Positions 27,888 through 37,339 of a stretch of DNA of 64,000 nt are shown one piece after another (position 1 is the stretch's first letter; the number at the start of each line of letters is the position of its first letter). The notes beneath the pieces were generated by a model. The model ran no database searches. It had not been told where the DNA came from and saw only the letters and a list, made by a program, of their open reading frames with translations. A program made the translations under genes and the position numbers. Where the stretch lies: NCBI RefSeq assembly GCF_030317115.1, contig NZ_JASZYF010000029.1, positions 1 to 64,000 on the forward strand, in the 5' to 3' direction. This stretch comes from Variovorax gracilis (lineage in GTDB: Bacteria; Pseudomonadota; Gammaproteobacteria; Burkholderiales; Burkholderiaceae_C).

Positions 27888-30800
27888 ATGAAAGCCGATC
27901 TCTCCCGCGAGACCTTCGAGCCCGGCGCGCACTACATCGCCGTGCGCATGCAGCAAGGCCGCGTGATCACCGATGCGGATTTCAACGAGCAAGGCGACAT
28001 CACCCGCCGCCGCGACCAGACCCTGGCCGAGGACGTGATCGGCCAGAGCGGCGCGCCGGCCGAGAACGCGGGCTTTGCGCTGTCGGCCGGCATGGTGGCG
28101 CTGGCGGTGCATGCGCAGGACGCCAACAGCGTGTGGATCGCCGGCGAGGACGGCGTGCTGCTCGTCAGCACCAACGGCGGTGCGGCCTGGACCCTGCCCG
28201 CCACCGGCAGCACGCGGCACCTGCGCGCCGTGGCGCGCGCCGCCAACACCGGCTGGGCCGTGGGCGATGGCGGCACCGTGCTGCGCACCAGCAACGCGGG
28301 CAGCAGCTGGACCGTGCAGAACGCCGGCAGCCTGCAGCGGCTGCGCGGCGTCGCGGTCTTCGATGCGCAGCACGCGTGGGCCGTGGGCGACGATGGCCTG
28401 GTGCTGCGCACCGTGGACGGCGGCGCCAACTGGACGCGCCATGCCAGCGGCGTGGGCCGGCTGTATGCCGTGGCCTTCGCCAACGCACAGGATGGCCTGG
28501 CCGTGGGACCCGGCGGCGCGATCGCGCGCAGCAGCACCGGCGGCGCGAGCTGGACCCTGGCGGACAGCGGCAGCACCGCCACGCTGCGCGCCGTGTCGCT
28601 CGCCGGCGCCCAGGCCTGGGCGGTGGGCGACGGCGGCACCGTGCTGCGCAGCAACGACGGCGGCGCGACCTGGACGGCCGCCACCAGCGGCAGCACGGCG
28701 CGGCTGCGTGCGGTGCGCTTTCGCGACGCCAACAACGGCTGGATCGCCGGCGACGGCGGCGCGCTGCTGGCCACCACCAATGGCGGCACCACCTGGACGG
28801 CGCGGAACGTTGCCGGCAGCCCGGGACTGGCCGGCCTTTCCGTGGCCGGTGCCGAGGCACCCTGGCTGGTCGGTGCCGGCCAGGCCTGGCGCGTGGCCGC
28901 CACCGGCGCCGGCGCGCCCGCAGCGCTGCCGGCGGCACGCCTGCGCATCGGCGCGGGCCGCTACTACGTGCAGGGCCAACTCTGCGAATGGGAGCAGCCG
29001 GCCTCGCTGGCCAACCAGCCCGACGGCGGCGTGCCGGCGCAGCTGGCGACCGGCACGCACCTGGTCTACCTGCGCGCCTGGCAACGCCACGTGAGCGCGC
29101 TGGAAGACCCGCGCATCCGCGAAGTCGCACTGGGCGGGCCCGACACCGCCACGCGCGCACAGCAGGTGGCGCAGGTGCGCACGCTGGCGCTTGCGGCCCC
29201 GGCCAACAACGCACCCTGGCACTGCGGCGCGGACGTGGACGCCTGGGACGCGCTGATCGAACCGCCCACCGCGCGACTGGCCGCGCGGGCCGAGCCCGAG
29301 CTGGCGTCGACCGGCGTCTGCGACATCGCCGCCACGGCCGGCTACCGCCGGCTCGAGAACCAGCTGTACCGCGTGGAGATCCACGCCGTCGACGCGACGG
29401 GCGCGGCCACTTTCAAGTGGTCGCGCGAGAACGGCTCGGTCAGCTACGCGGTGCAGCAGGTGAGCATCGATACCGCCACCAGCCGCACCACCGTGCGCGT
29501 GGCGGCGCGCGGCCGCGACGCGAACCTCGACTTGGCGCTGCACAACCGCGTGGAACTGGTCGACGACGACGCCGAGTTGCAGGGCCGCGCCGGCCAGCTC
29601 TTCGAGTACCTGCAGGACGGCGACGATGCACTGGAGCTGGTGCTGGCCGGGGTGCCCGTGGGCGCGCTGGGCCAGGACCCGGCGCGCCACCCGATCCTGC
29701 GCCGCTGGGACCATGTGCCGATGGTGGCCGGCGAGAACGCGTTGCCGGTGGAAGAAGGCGAGTGGCTCAAGCTCGAGGACGGCGTGCAGGTCCGCTTCTC
29801 GCCCGGCGGCACGTACCGGCCCGGCGACTACTGGGAGATCCCGGCGCGCACCGTGACGGCCGACGTCGAATGGCCGCGCGACGATGACGGCGCCCCCGTG
29901 GCGCGGGCGCCGGCCGGCGTGCAGGACGGCTGGGCCCGCCTGGGCCTGGCTACCGTGGATGCGAACGGCCTGGTCGGCGGCATCATCGATTGCCGCGACA
30001 TCTTCCCGCCGCTCACGAAGATGATCCAGCTGCTCTACGTGGGCGGCGACGGACAGGCCACCACGCCCGGCGCCGATCTGCCCGAGCCGCTGCGTGTGCG
30101 CGTGATGCGCGGCGCCCTGCCGGCGGCGGGCGCCCGCGTGCGCTTTGCGGTCGAGGCCGGCGCGGGCGGCGTGGGCGGCGCCACAAGCAGCGTGTTCGAC
30201 GCCACATGCAACGCCGAGGGACTGGCCGAATGCCCTTGGCGACTGGGCACCGCTACCAATCAGCGCGTGCGCGCCAACCTGCTGACCAGCGGCGGCACGC
30301 CGGTGGCCGAGCAGGTGCTGGTGTTCGCGGCCACTGCAGTCACCGCAGCCAGCGGCGGCGGGGGCTGCGAGATCACCATCGGCGAAGGCGGCGACTTTCC
30401 CAAGCTCAGCAGCGAACTGCTGGAAAAGCTGCTGGTGCAGCGCCCGTCGCTTTGCATCTGCTTCTTGCCCGGCACCCACCAGCTCGATGGCCTCGTGCTG
30501 GACACGACGCCCACGCGGCTGGTGCGACGGCTGTCGCTGCACGGGTGCGGGCCCACGGCCGTCGTCACATCCGCCGGGCCGATCAGCCTGGCCGGCCTGG
30601 CGGCGCTGGAGCTGCGCGACCTGCAGCTTCAATTTACGGAGCGCGGCCTGCTCGCACTGGCGAACAATACCCAGCTCGAACTGGACGGCGTGAACATCGT
30701 GGGCCGGGGCGACAGCCCGCTGCCCTGGCTGGCCGTGACGGGCTCGCGCGTGCTGCGCATGCACCGCTGCCAGCTCCCGGCCGCCGTGCGGGCCGCCGCG

Positions 30801-31310
30801 GTGATCCAGGAGATCAGCGCCGTGTGCGAGATCACGAACTGCGTGTTCGCGGGCGACGTGTCGTTCTACGGCGTGCCCGATCCCGATGTGCCGCGCGACC
30901 TCCTCATCCGCGCCCTGCAGCCCGGCGACTTCGAGGTGCAGCCCGGCACCGGCCAGCTGGTGTTCGCCAACAACCTGCTCACGCGCCTTTCGATGGGCAT
31001 CGAGACCGTGAAGCTGTTGACGAACAGGCAGCTGCGCGGCGTGTTCCAGACCGTGGTGCTGCAGGGCAACACCTTCACCGCCGACATGGTGCTGTGCGCC
31101 GGCAACTTCATGAGCGTGAGCGGCAACCACTTCAGCGCCACCCAGCCCCGGCAGAGCACCTACGGCATGCTGGCCGCGCGCCGCGCCGCTGCCAGCAGCA
31201 ACGTGGGCGAACTGTTCGGCGACAACGCGACGCTGTGGTTTCTGGTGACCAAGGGCGAGTTCCGTGGTGCGGCGAACATGGTGTTCACGTTGCCGCAGTC
31301 GACGAACTAG
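27888..31310 (+). CDS. DUF6519 protein with inserted propeller and beta-helix, candidate receptor-binding component
   Basis: A 1140-residue protein, last gene of the operon. Residues ~1-65 (ADLSRETFEPGAHYIAVRMQ, then GRVITDADFNEQGDITRRRD) and ~350-690 (RIGAGRYYVQGQLCEWEQPA, NQLYRVEIHAVDA, ATFKWSRENGSVSYAV) form a DUF6519 domain found in eCIS and phage-tail loci. It is split by seven YCF48/BNR-like repeats. An Ig-like stretch (~715-815) and a right-handed beta-helix-like region (~820-1080; LLALANNTQLELDGVNIVG) follow. No tail-fibre gene is otherwise visible, so this protein could serve as the baseplate-associated binding protein. ATG 27888 has a strong GAGGAGG site. Confidence 0.85.
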   Translation: MKADLSRETFEPGAHYIAVRMQQGRVITDADFNEQGDITRRRDQTLAEDVIGQSGAPAENAGFALSAGMVALAVHAQDANSVWIAGEDGVLLVSTNGGAAWTLPATGSTRHLRAVARAANTGWAVGDGGTVLRTSNAGSSWTVQNAGSLQRLRGVAVFDAQHAWAVGDDGLVLRTVDGGANWTRHASGVGRLYAVAFANAQDGLAVGPGGAIARSSTGGASWTLADSGSTATLRAVSLAGAQAWAVGDGGTVLRSNDGGATWTAATSGSTARLRAVRFRDANNGWIAGDGGALLATTNGGTTWTARNVAGSPGLAGLSVAGAEAPWLVGAGQAWRVAATGAGAPAALPAARLRIGAGRYYVQGQLCEWEQPASLANQPDGGVPAQLATGTHLVYLRAWQRHVSALEDPRIREVALGGPDTATRAQQVAQVRTLALAAPANNAPWHCGADVDAWDALIEPPTARLAARAEPELASTGVCDIAATAGYRRLENQLYRVEIHAVDATGAATFKWSRENGSVSYAVQQVSIDTATSRTTVRVAARGRDANLDLALHNRVELVDDDAELQGRAGQLFEYLQDGDDALELVLAGVPVGALGQDPARHPILRRWDHVPMVAGENALPVEEGEWLKLEDGVQVRFSPGGTYRPGDYWEIPARTVTADVEWPRDDDGAPVARAPAGVQDGWARLGLATVDANGLVGGIIDCRDIFPPLTKMIQLLYVGGDGQATTPGADLPEPLRVRVMRGALPAAGARVRFAVEAGAGGVGGATSSVFDATCNAEGLAECPWRLGTATNQRVRANLLTSGGTPVAEQVLVFAATAVTAASGGGGCEITIGEGGDFPKLSSELLEKLLVQRPSLCICFLPGTHQLDGLVLDTTPTRLVRRLSLHGCGPTAVVTSAGPISLAGLAALELRDLQLQFTERGLLALANNTQLELDGVNIVGRGDSPLPWLAVTGSRVLRMHRCQLPAAVRAAAVIQEISAVCEITNCVFAGDVSFYGVPDPDVPRDLLIRALQPGDFEVQPGTGQLVFANNLLTRLSMGIETVKLLTNRQLRGVFQTVVLQGNTFTADMVLCAGNFMSVSGNHFSATQPRQSTYGMLAARRAAASSNVGELFGDNATLWFLVTKGEFRGAANMVFTLPQSTN
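28100..28940 (+). repeat. Seven tandem YCF48/BNR-like repeats in the DUF6519 gene
   Basis: Seven ~40-residue units with the pattern WAVGDGGTVLRTxxGGxxWT (six clear, the seventh degenerate at APWLVGAGQAWRVAATGAG). Seven such units fit a closed beta-propeller. The DNA repeat is imperfect and coding, with a period near 120 bases. Confidence 0.8.
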
Positions 31311-31505
31311 TTTGGCGCTGGCGGAGCTGGCGGAGCGGCGCAGTTCGGATCGAGCGCTGGCTATGCTGCGCCCGTTCGCGTCCGCCCATGCGGCGCGATC
31401 AGGTTTGACAGCCTAAAAGCACCCCTGCGACGAAAGCCGCAGTGACCTCCTCCGCAGGTAAGTGTGGGCTCAGCACCCTCTTGACGGCCGTCTGATCGAC
31501 GGCAA

Positions 31506-31928
31506 TCAGATGTCGAGCACGTGGCGAAGCATGTGGAACGGCACGCGCCATGAGTGACCGTTGCCGGTGTCGACGGTGGCCGTTCTCTGGTTGATGCGAA
31601 CGACGGTGCCAACTTGGGGTTGAAGGTACTTGTCGTCGAACGAGACCTTCTCACCGCCGCGGAAGTCATTGCGAGAGGCCTTGATCGGTGGAGGTGTCGG
31701 CGGTGCTGCCGCCGCTGTCGGCTGCGCAGTCGCAGTTGGCGGTTCGACCGCGGTATAGGGCAGCTTCCATTCGCGCCGCGTGCCTTCCTCATGCAGCGTG
31801 ACCTGCGTGTCCTTCATCGCCACGACCTTGCCGTTGCGCATCTGACCGTCGCGCCAGTCGAGGAAGCGCACGGTCTGCCCCAGGTTCATGTTCGTGCGCA
31901 CCGCGATGATCCGTCGCGGATCGGCCAA
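31506..31928 (-). CDS. Small protein with two SH3/KOW-like segments, N-terminus abutting an IS remnant
   Basis: A ~140-residue protein with two similar beta-barrel-like segments: GQTVRFLDWRDGQMRNGKVV and GEKVSFDDKYLQPQVGTVVR. Each is followed by a TVxxDxGxxWRVP-type ending (REWKLPYTAV and HSWRVPFHML). They are separated by an Ala/Pro linker. This resembles the small KOW/SH3-like domain seen at the ends of bacterial nucleic-acid-associated proteins, but I cannot name a function. The most natural start is ATG 31889; the frame extends to 31928, where an IS3 fragment begins on the other strand, so the original N-terminus may be lost. Confidence 0.5.
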   Translation of the reverse strand: MADPRRIIAVRTNMNLGQTVRFLDWRDGQMRNGKVVAMKDTQVTLHEEGTRREWKLPYTAVEPPTATAQPTAAAAPPTPPPIKASRNDFRGGEKVSFDDKYLQPQVGTVVRINQRTATVDTGNGHSWRVPFHMLRHVLDI

Positions 31929-32009
31929 CTGCGCCGAGCCAACGAGATCCTGAAGCTGGCGAGCGCGTTTTTCGCCCAGGCGGAGCTCGACCGCCGGCTG
32001 AAGTCCTGA
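31910..32009 (+). pseudogene. C-terminal fragment of an IS3-family OrfA
   Basis: Codons ending at TGA 32009 read IGQLRRANEILKLASAFFAQ and then AELDRRLKS, the well-known C-terminus of IS3-group OrfA proteins. Everything upstream is missing, replaced by the SH3-like gene on the opposite strand. The left end of the element is therefore deleted. Confidence 0.8.
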
Positions 32010-32916
32010 GGGATTTCATCGACAAGCACCGCGCCACCTTCGGGGTCGAGCCGATCTGCAAGGTCTTGCAGGTCGCCCCGTCGGGCTACCGGCGGCACGC
32101 GGCGCTGCTGCGTGAGCCGCACAAGCGCTGCGCCAGAGCACACCGCGACGATGTCCTCATGCCGGCGATACAGCGCGTCTGGCAGGCCAACATGCAGGTC
32201 ATGGGGCCGACAAGGTCTGGAGGCAACTGGCTCGCGAGGGCACGGCAGTGGCGCGCTGCACAGTCGAACGGCTGATGCGGCGCCTGGGGCTGCGAGGCGT
32301 GATGCGCGGCAAAGTGGTGAAGACCACGATCAGCGATTCCAGAGCACCATGCCCGCTGGATCGGGTCAACAGGCAGTTCGGAGCGCAGCGCCCGAACCAG
32401 CTATGGGTCTCGGACTTCACGTACGTATCGACCTGGCAGGGCTGGCTCTACGTCGCCTTCGTGATCGATGTGTTCGCCCGGCGCATCGTGGGCTGGCGGG
32501 TCAGCAGCTCGATGCGCACGGACTTCGTGCTCGATGCGTTGGAGCAAGCGCTGTACGACCGTCAACCCGAGCGCGATGGCAGCTTGATTTGCCACTCGGA
32601 TCGCGGGCCGCAATACGTCAGCATCCGGTACACCGAGCGACTGGGCGAAGCTGGCATCGAGCCATCAGTAGGCAGCAAAGGCGACTCTTATGACAACGCT
32701 CTGGCCGAGACGATCAACGGCCTCTACAAGGCCGAGTTGATCCATCGCCGTGCACCGTGGAAGACCAAGGAGGCGGTGGAGTTCGCAACGCTCTAATGGG
32801 TGTCCTGGTTCAACCACCATCGGCTGCTCGAACCCATCGGCTACATCCCGCCCGCAGAAGCTGAGGCAAACTATTACCGGCAACTCGCCAGTCAGGCCGC
32901 CACGGCGGTGGCATGA
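32009..32916 (+). pseudogene. IS3-family transposase OrfB, inactivated
   Basis: This gives an almost full-length IS3 OrfB integrase when two lesions are corrected. The first is a one-base deletion near 32199 (VYGADKVWRQLAREG should be continuous). The second is a nonsense codon TAA at 32795-32797 inside ATL-WVSWFNHHRL. The DDE residues are visible: D in WVSDFTYVSTWQGW, D in ICHSDRGPQYVSIRY, E in SYDNALAETINGLYKAEL. The C-terminus ends EAEANYYRQLASQAATAVA. The element belongs to the IS3 group by sequence feel. With OrfA truncated and two disabling mutations it is certainly dead. Confidence 0.9.
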
Positions 32917-33224
32917 CTTAAACCAACCGGCCTCATGAAAGCCGGGGCGATTCAGCCGTAGTGTTGCTTGGGCGCTTGAACAGCTGGAAGCTTTTTGTGC
33001 TTACCTTGCTGATCAAACGATCAAACTAAGGCTGCTTGCATACGTCGCTCTTGTGTTCGGCGGAAGTGTCCAGGCCCTCGACGTTCGCAAAAGGTCCGCC
33101 GATGGATTCAGCCAGCAGGAGCAAGCGAGCTTCGATCGCCGAGGGAAGCATTGGTGGACGCCCGGGCGAACCGCAGGTCATGAAGGTGTATCGCAGGATG
33201 GCGGCGCACGCGCCAGACGAACGT
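32917..33224. other. Non-coding stretch after the IS3 remnant
   Basis: The first ~30 bases after the OrfB stop (AACCGGCCTCATGAAAGCC) look like the right-end region of the IS3 element. Beyond this I see no supported gene. TGATCAAACGATCAAAC near 33010 contains a short repeat of GATCAAA. Confidence 0.4.
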
Positions 33225-34292
33225 CTATCGCGCCTCGAAGACCGCGAACACCTTGTTCGAGTTGAAGATGTGCGTCTCAACGAACTCGCTCCATTCAAGC
33301 TCCGCCCCGAGCGCCTCCATTGCGCCGATGAGCGTCCACCAGTTAAGCACCTCCTGCTGGCCCGCTCCCTCGACCTGCTGAAGCGACGTCGATCGCCAGA
33401 AGTCGTAGTCGCCGGCGACCATTGAGTCGTAGAGGTGGCGATCGCTCTCCGTGTCCGGTCTCAGGCGCCAAGTCTTGTCGACGAGAAACGCGTGCGACCA
33501 TGACGATGAGGCGATCAGGGCGACCCGGTAGGGACTATCCCTCAAGATCCGCGCGGTCGCTGCCCCGAGAGCCATGAAACGCCTGGGCGACGGCGACGGC
33601 GGATCGTAATCCACAGGCTGGTCCATCCGCGTCATAAAGCCGCGGCACGAGACAACACGGCGCCCATAGCAATTCAAGGGAAAACAGATGGTCGGGTGGT
33701 CATAGCCCTTCCGGTGGTAATCGAGAAAGAGAACCGAATTCGTGAAGGCGTGTGGCACGCTGCGGTGGTGAAGCGGCTTGTACGCATAGGAGACGTCGAA
33801 ATCCCGTTCGATGAGCGCGGTGACGAGTTGCTTCGCAATGTCGGGGCGCCCGCGCAAACGGTAGCCGAACAACTCGTCCTCGTTCCACACATTGGCCTTG
33901 CCCTTCATCATTGACGAAGTCTTTGTCTCCGCCCAGGGCCGCAGGTCCAAGTTCTCATAGGCGAAGATCGCGAACGGCGGAATCAGGTCTTCGTGGAAGT
34001 TCTCGTATTGGTCGTCGCCCCAAATGACGACCACATCCGGCTTGAACTCGTCGAGACGAGCGCGCACGCGATCAAGGCCGGTGACGAGTGCGCCGCGATG
34101 CCTGGTAGCCGCAGCCGCGCCCTGGTCATCCGCCCACTCCTTCCGCATCGCCGCTGGCCAATTGTCCGGATCCTTGGCGCCGGCGGGGATCGCGGGGTCC
34201 TCGAGCGTCCAACGCAGGATGCCCGACATCGCGGCGTCCGGCAGGCAAAGCGGCGGATAGTGAGTGATGCCAAGTCCAAGGATCTCAGCCAT
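33225..34292 (-). CDS. Class III extradiol ring-cleavage dioxygenase (LigB-like)
   Basis: A 355-residue protein of the LigB superfamily, non-haem iron(II) dioxygenases that open catechol-type rings. The N-terminus (EILGLGITHYPPLCLPDAAM) supplies a conserved His. The segment EFKPDVVVIWGDDQYENFHE, where many members have a GxxH motif, is followed by PHAFTNSVLFLDYHRKGYDH and the ALIASSSWSHAFLVDKTWRL block with a further His. Length fits single-chain or beta-type subunits. The upstream intergenic region is short and divergent from a transglutaminase gene; no other aromatic pathway gene is nearby, so the substrate is unknown. Confidence 0.85.
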   Translation of the reverse strand: MAEILGLGITHYPPLCLPDAAMSGILRWTLEDPAIPAGAKDPDNWPAAMRKEWADDQGAAAATRHRGALVTGLDRVRARLDEFKPDVVVIWGDDQYENFHEDLIPPFAIFAYENLDLRPWAETKTSSMMKGKANVWNEDELFGYRLRGRPDIAKQLVTALIERDFDVSYAYKPLHHRSVPHAFTNSVLFLDYHRKGYDHPTICFPLNCYGRRVVSCRGFMTRMDQPVDYDPPSPSPRRFMALGAATARILRDSPYRVALIASSSWSHAFLVDKTWRLRPDTESDRHLYDSMVAGDYDFWRSTSLQQVEGAGQQEVLNWWTLIGAMEALGAELEWSEFVETHIFNSNKVFAVFEAR

Positions 34293-34601
34293 GAATGTGC
34301 CTCCGCGATTGATTGCGCGACGGGTAAATGATGCCTGCGTATCGCCGCGAGCACTAGGATATGCCGAGTGCGCCCCAAGGGCTCAGCGCTTCCTCAAGCT
34401 GTGCCCTGCAACTCGCTGCGAGAAGAATTTGATGAGTTCGTCACGGTCAAATCGTCGATTGACGATCTGACCAGTTTCAAGGTCGACCCAGGCTCGAACC
34501 TCCTCTCAAGATCAGATCTGCACGGGCAAGCGCGAGAATATTTTTGTGAACCCATCCGAGCAGTCCTCGCGGAAATTCGAATCAAGGGGCATCATGAGCT
34601 G

Positions 34602-35408
34602 ATGAATATCCAGCTCGGTTTTGAAATCGCCTACCAGTTCCCCCAGCCGACGCCGATGATCCTGGCCCTCAGCATTCATTACTCGCGCGCCTCGGATCTA
34701 CTGCGCCCGGATCATCTCCTGACGAAGCCGGCCGTACCCATCACCGCGTACCGCGATCTGTTTGGTAACTGGTGTACACGCCTGGTCGCACCCGCCGGCC
34801 GCTTTGTACTCAGTACGGATACCGTGATCCGCGACAGCGGCGTGCCGGACATCGTCGTGCCCTCAGCGGCGCAGACGCCGGTGGAGTACCTGCCCGAATC
34901 CACCTTGCTCTACCTACTGGGTAGCCGCTACTGCGAAACCGATCTGCTGTCCGATTTTGCTTGGCAGCGTTTTGGGGCTGGACCGACCGGCTGGGGCCGC
35001 GTGCAGGCGGTCTGCGATTTCGTGCACCAGCACATCGAGTTCGGCTACCAGCACGCCCGGCGCACCCGTTCGGCCTTTGAAGCTTTGAAGGAAGGGCAAG
35101 GCGTGTGCCGCGACTATGCGCACCTGGCGATCACCCTATGTCGCTGCCTGAACATTCCGGCCCGTTACTGCACCGGCTACCTCGGCGATGTAGGGACTCT
35201 GCCGCCGTACGGCACGATGGACTTTGCGGGTTGGTTCGAGGCTTTCCTGGGTGACCGCTGGTACACCTTCGATGCGCGCAACAACGTGCCCCGCATCGGC
35301 CGCGTGCTGATCGCGCAGGGGCGCGACGCCAGCGACGTGGCGTTATCCAGCACCTTCGGCCCCAACGAGTTGGACGGATTCAGGGTCTGGTGCGACGAGG
35401 TTCAATGA
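34602..35408 (+). CDS. Transglutaminase-like cysteine peptidase-fold protein
   Basis: A 268-residue transglutaminase-like protein with the standard N-terminal beta domain (NIQLGFEIAYQFPQPTPMIL) and a papain-like core: WGRVQAVCDFVHQHIEFGYQ, the nucleophile region GQGVCRDYAHLAITLCRCLN, and MDFAGWFEAFLGDRWYTFDA with the Asp. The His expected before the WFE segment is Ala here; other members of this group may have the same residue, so this is a caution, not a proven loss. The frame is open to 34368, but ATG 34602 starts where the family does. Some relatives act in cyanophycin-like peptide or cell-wall metabolism; the substrate here is unknown. Confidence 0.8.
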   Translation: MNIQLGFEIAYQFPQPTPMILALSIHYSRASDLLRPDHLLTKPAVPITAYRDLFGNWCTRLVAPAGRFVLSTDTVIRDSGVPDIVVPSAAQTPVEYLPESTLLYLLGSRYCETDLLSDFAWQRFGAGPTGWGRVQAVCDFVHQHIEFGYQHARRTRSAFEALKEGQGVCRDYAHLAITLCRCLNIPARYCTGYLGDVGTLPPYGTMDFAGWFEAFLGDRWYTFDARNNVPRIGRVLIAQGRDASDVALSSTFGPNELDGFRVWCDEVQ

Positions 35409-35572
35409 TTAAAGATATCGCAGCGAACTTCCGGTGTCAGCCTCGCCCACGCCGGATGGCAGATGCCATGAGGGGGGGCTGGAGAAGGCGGGCGTCGCGG
35501 ACTTCGTGCGCCACGCCCCCTGCGGGTTGTCGCACCTGAGCCCATGAGACTTGTGGTCGACGAAAGTGGGCT

Positions 35573-36508
35573 TCATGGCGATCCTTGGGAGCCGGCCAAT
35601 TTTGTGGGTCCGCGGCGCCGATGGAAGCGCCCGCGCGCTGCCTTCGTGATCGCGACCACGCAGGGATGGGTGATACGACGCTCGACCGAGATCGCGAAGA
35701 ACTCCTCGATCAGTTCGGCCGCGCGGCCAATCACCTCGACGCCATACTGGGCGCAGGTTTCCTCCTCGAGCACCCCGGGCGTCATGAAGATGCCGCGACC
35801 CTCGCCGCCGAAGGCCTTCAGGAGCGCGGCATCGTCGAACTCGCCGATCAGCCGCGGCCGCAGCCGGTGCTCAGCCAGCCACAGGTCGAGCCGTTGCCGC
35901 GCCGCCGAGGTCGCACCCTGGATCAGCATCGGCGCGCGATCGAGACAGGTCGGGAATTCGCCCACGAGCGTGCGGCGCAGTGCCGCGGTGGCGAAGAAGC
36001 TCATCGCTGTGGTGCCCAGCGTGTGGTTGAAGGCCTTCACGCCGATTTGCCGGCCCATCGGTTCGTCGGCGATCACGAGGTCGATGCGCTGCACCGACAA
36101 CTGCCCGAGAAGGTCGCGGAAGTTCCCTTCATGGCAGATCAGCCGCACCGGCTCAGCGATGCCGAGCGCCGGCTCGAGCAGCCGGTAGGCGATCGACTTC
36201 GGTACCGCGTCGGCAATGCCGACCCGGAAGTCGAGCGCGCGGGCGCCCTCCCCGCGGCTGCCCAGGGCCGCCTCGAGTTCTGAGCCGAGCGCGAAGATCT
36301 GGTCCGCGTAGCTCAGGGCCGTGCGCCCCTCGGGCGTGAGTTCGAGGCCGCGCCCGCGCTTCTGGAACAGGGGGCTGCCCAGGCTGTCCTCGAGCAGCTT
36401 GATCTGCCCCGACAGCGTCTGCGGCGTGATGTGCAGCTGCTCGCTCGCCCGCACGATGCCGCCCGCCTTGGCGGCAGCCCAGAAGTAATGCAGGTGCTTG
36501 AAGTTCAT
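35573..36508 (-). CDS. LysR-family regulator, NhaR-like
   Basis: A 311-residue LysR-type regulator. The N-terminal winged HTH reads NFKHLHYFWAAAKAGGIVRA then EQLHITPQTLSGQIKLLEDS, the wording typical of NhaR, the activator of the Na+/H+ antiporter gene nhaA. The effector domain includes FRVGIADAVPKSIAYRLLEP and CHEGNFRDLLGQLSVQRIDL. ATG 36508 is the family start, although the frame is open to 36598. It is divergent from the YccA-like gene with 135 bases between them, and a shared control region is likely. No nhaA gene lies in the window, so the target is unproven. Confidence 0.88.
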   Translation of the reverse strand: MNFKHLHYFWAAAKAGGIVRASEQLHITPQTLSGQIKLLEDSLGSPLFQKRGRGLELTPEGRTALSYADQIFALGSELEAALGSRGEGARALDFRVGIADAVPKSIAYRLLEPALGIAEPVRLICHEGNFRDLLGQLSVQRIDLVIADEPMGRQIGVKAFNHTLGTTAMSFFATAALRRTLVGEFPTCLDRAPMLIQGATSAARQRLDLWLAEHRLRPRLIGEFDDAALLKAFGGEGRGIFMTPGVLEEETCAQYGVEVIGRAAELIEEFFAISVERRITHPCVVAITKAARGRFHRRRGPTKLAGSQGSP

Positions 36509-36643
36509 CCTTGCGCGCAATCCTACGGAAAAGACGAATGAATGGTGTAATAAATTCGACTTTTCTCGAATGCTATCCAGGTCTAGAGTGCACTTCATGC
36601 GCGTCCATACGCGTGGTTCTTCAACCTACCCAGGACACTCGAA

Positions 36644-37339
36644 ATGAACGACAACATCCAGGTTTATGGCTCGCCGCAGGCGGCGTTGCCGGCCGCCGCG
36701 GAGCGCAACCAGGTGCTTCGCAACACCTACTGGTTGTTGGCCCTCTCAATGGTGCCGACGGTGCTGGGCGCCTGGCTCGGCCTCTCGACCGGCCTCGCCC
36801 GCGCCATGCCGGCGGGCATCTCGATGGTCGTCTTCCTGGCCGGGGCCTTCGGCTTCATGTTCGCGATCGAGAAGACCAAGAACTCCGCCGCCGGCGTGCC
36901 GGTGCTGCTGGGCTTCACCTTCTTCATGGGCCTGATGCTGTCGCGCATGCTGGGAGTGGTGCTCGGCATGCAGAACGGCGCCAGCCTCGTCATGACCGCG
37001 TTCGCGGGCACCGGTGCAGTTTTCCTCGGCATGGCGATGCTGTCGTCGGTGATCAAGCGCGACCTGTCGGCGATGGGCAAGTGGCTCTTCATCGGCGCCA
37101 TCCTGCTACTGGTGGCCGGCATCGCGAACTTCTTCATCCAGTCGGGCGCGCTGATGATCACCCTCTCGGTGCTCGCGATCGGCATCTTCTCGGCCTTCAT
37201 CCTCCACGATCTCAAGCGCGTCAAGGACGGTCACGAGACCAACTACATCACGGCGACCCTCGGCGTCTACCTGAGCCTGTACAACGTGTTCCAGTCGCTT
37301 CTGATGCTGCTGGGCCTGGGCGGCAGCCGCGAGGAATGA
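36644..37339 (+). CDS. Bax inhibitor-1 / YccA family membrane protein
   Basis: A 231-residue inner-membrane protein with about seven predicted transmembrane helices (for example TYWLLALSMVPTVLGAWLGL, ISMVVFLAGAFGFMFAIEK, WLFIGAILLLVAGIANFFIQ) and the BI-1 C-terminal signature TNYITATLGVYLSLYNVFQS. In E. coli YccA interacts with the FtsH protease; other members are pH-sensitive calcium channels. ATG 36644 starts the typical hydrophilic N-terminus (NDNIQVYGSPQAAL). It is single-gene in context. Confidence 0.93.
   Translation: MNDNIQVYGSPQAALPAAAERNQVLRNTYWLLALSMVPTVLGAWLGLSTGLARAMPAGISMVVFLAGAFGFMFAIEKTKNSAAGVPVLLGFTFFMGLMLSRMLGVVLGMQNGASLVMTAFAGTGAVFLGMAMLSSVIKRDLSAMGKWLFIGAILLLVAGIANFFIQSGALMITLSVLAIGIFSAFILHDLKRVKDGHETNYITATLGVYLSLYNVFQSLLMLLGLGGSREE

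Noticed and set aside
28100..28940. Possible CRISPR or satellite array because of periodic repeats
   Set aside because: Repeats are coding, imperfect and in-frame (~40 codons) and match propeller blades; the same applies at 55571-56587.
34368..34601. N-terminal extension of the transglutaminase frame
   Set aside because: The family begins at the residue encoded at 34602; the extension has no similarity to it and no ribosome site.
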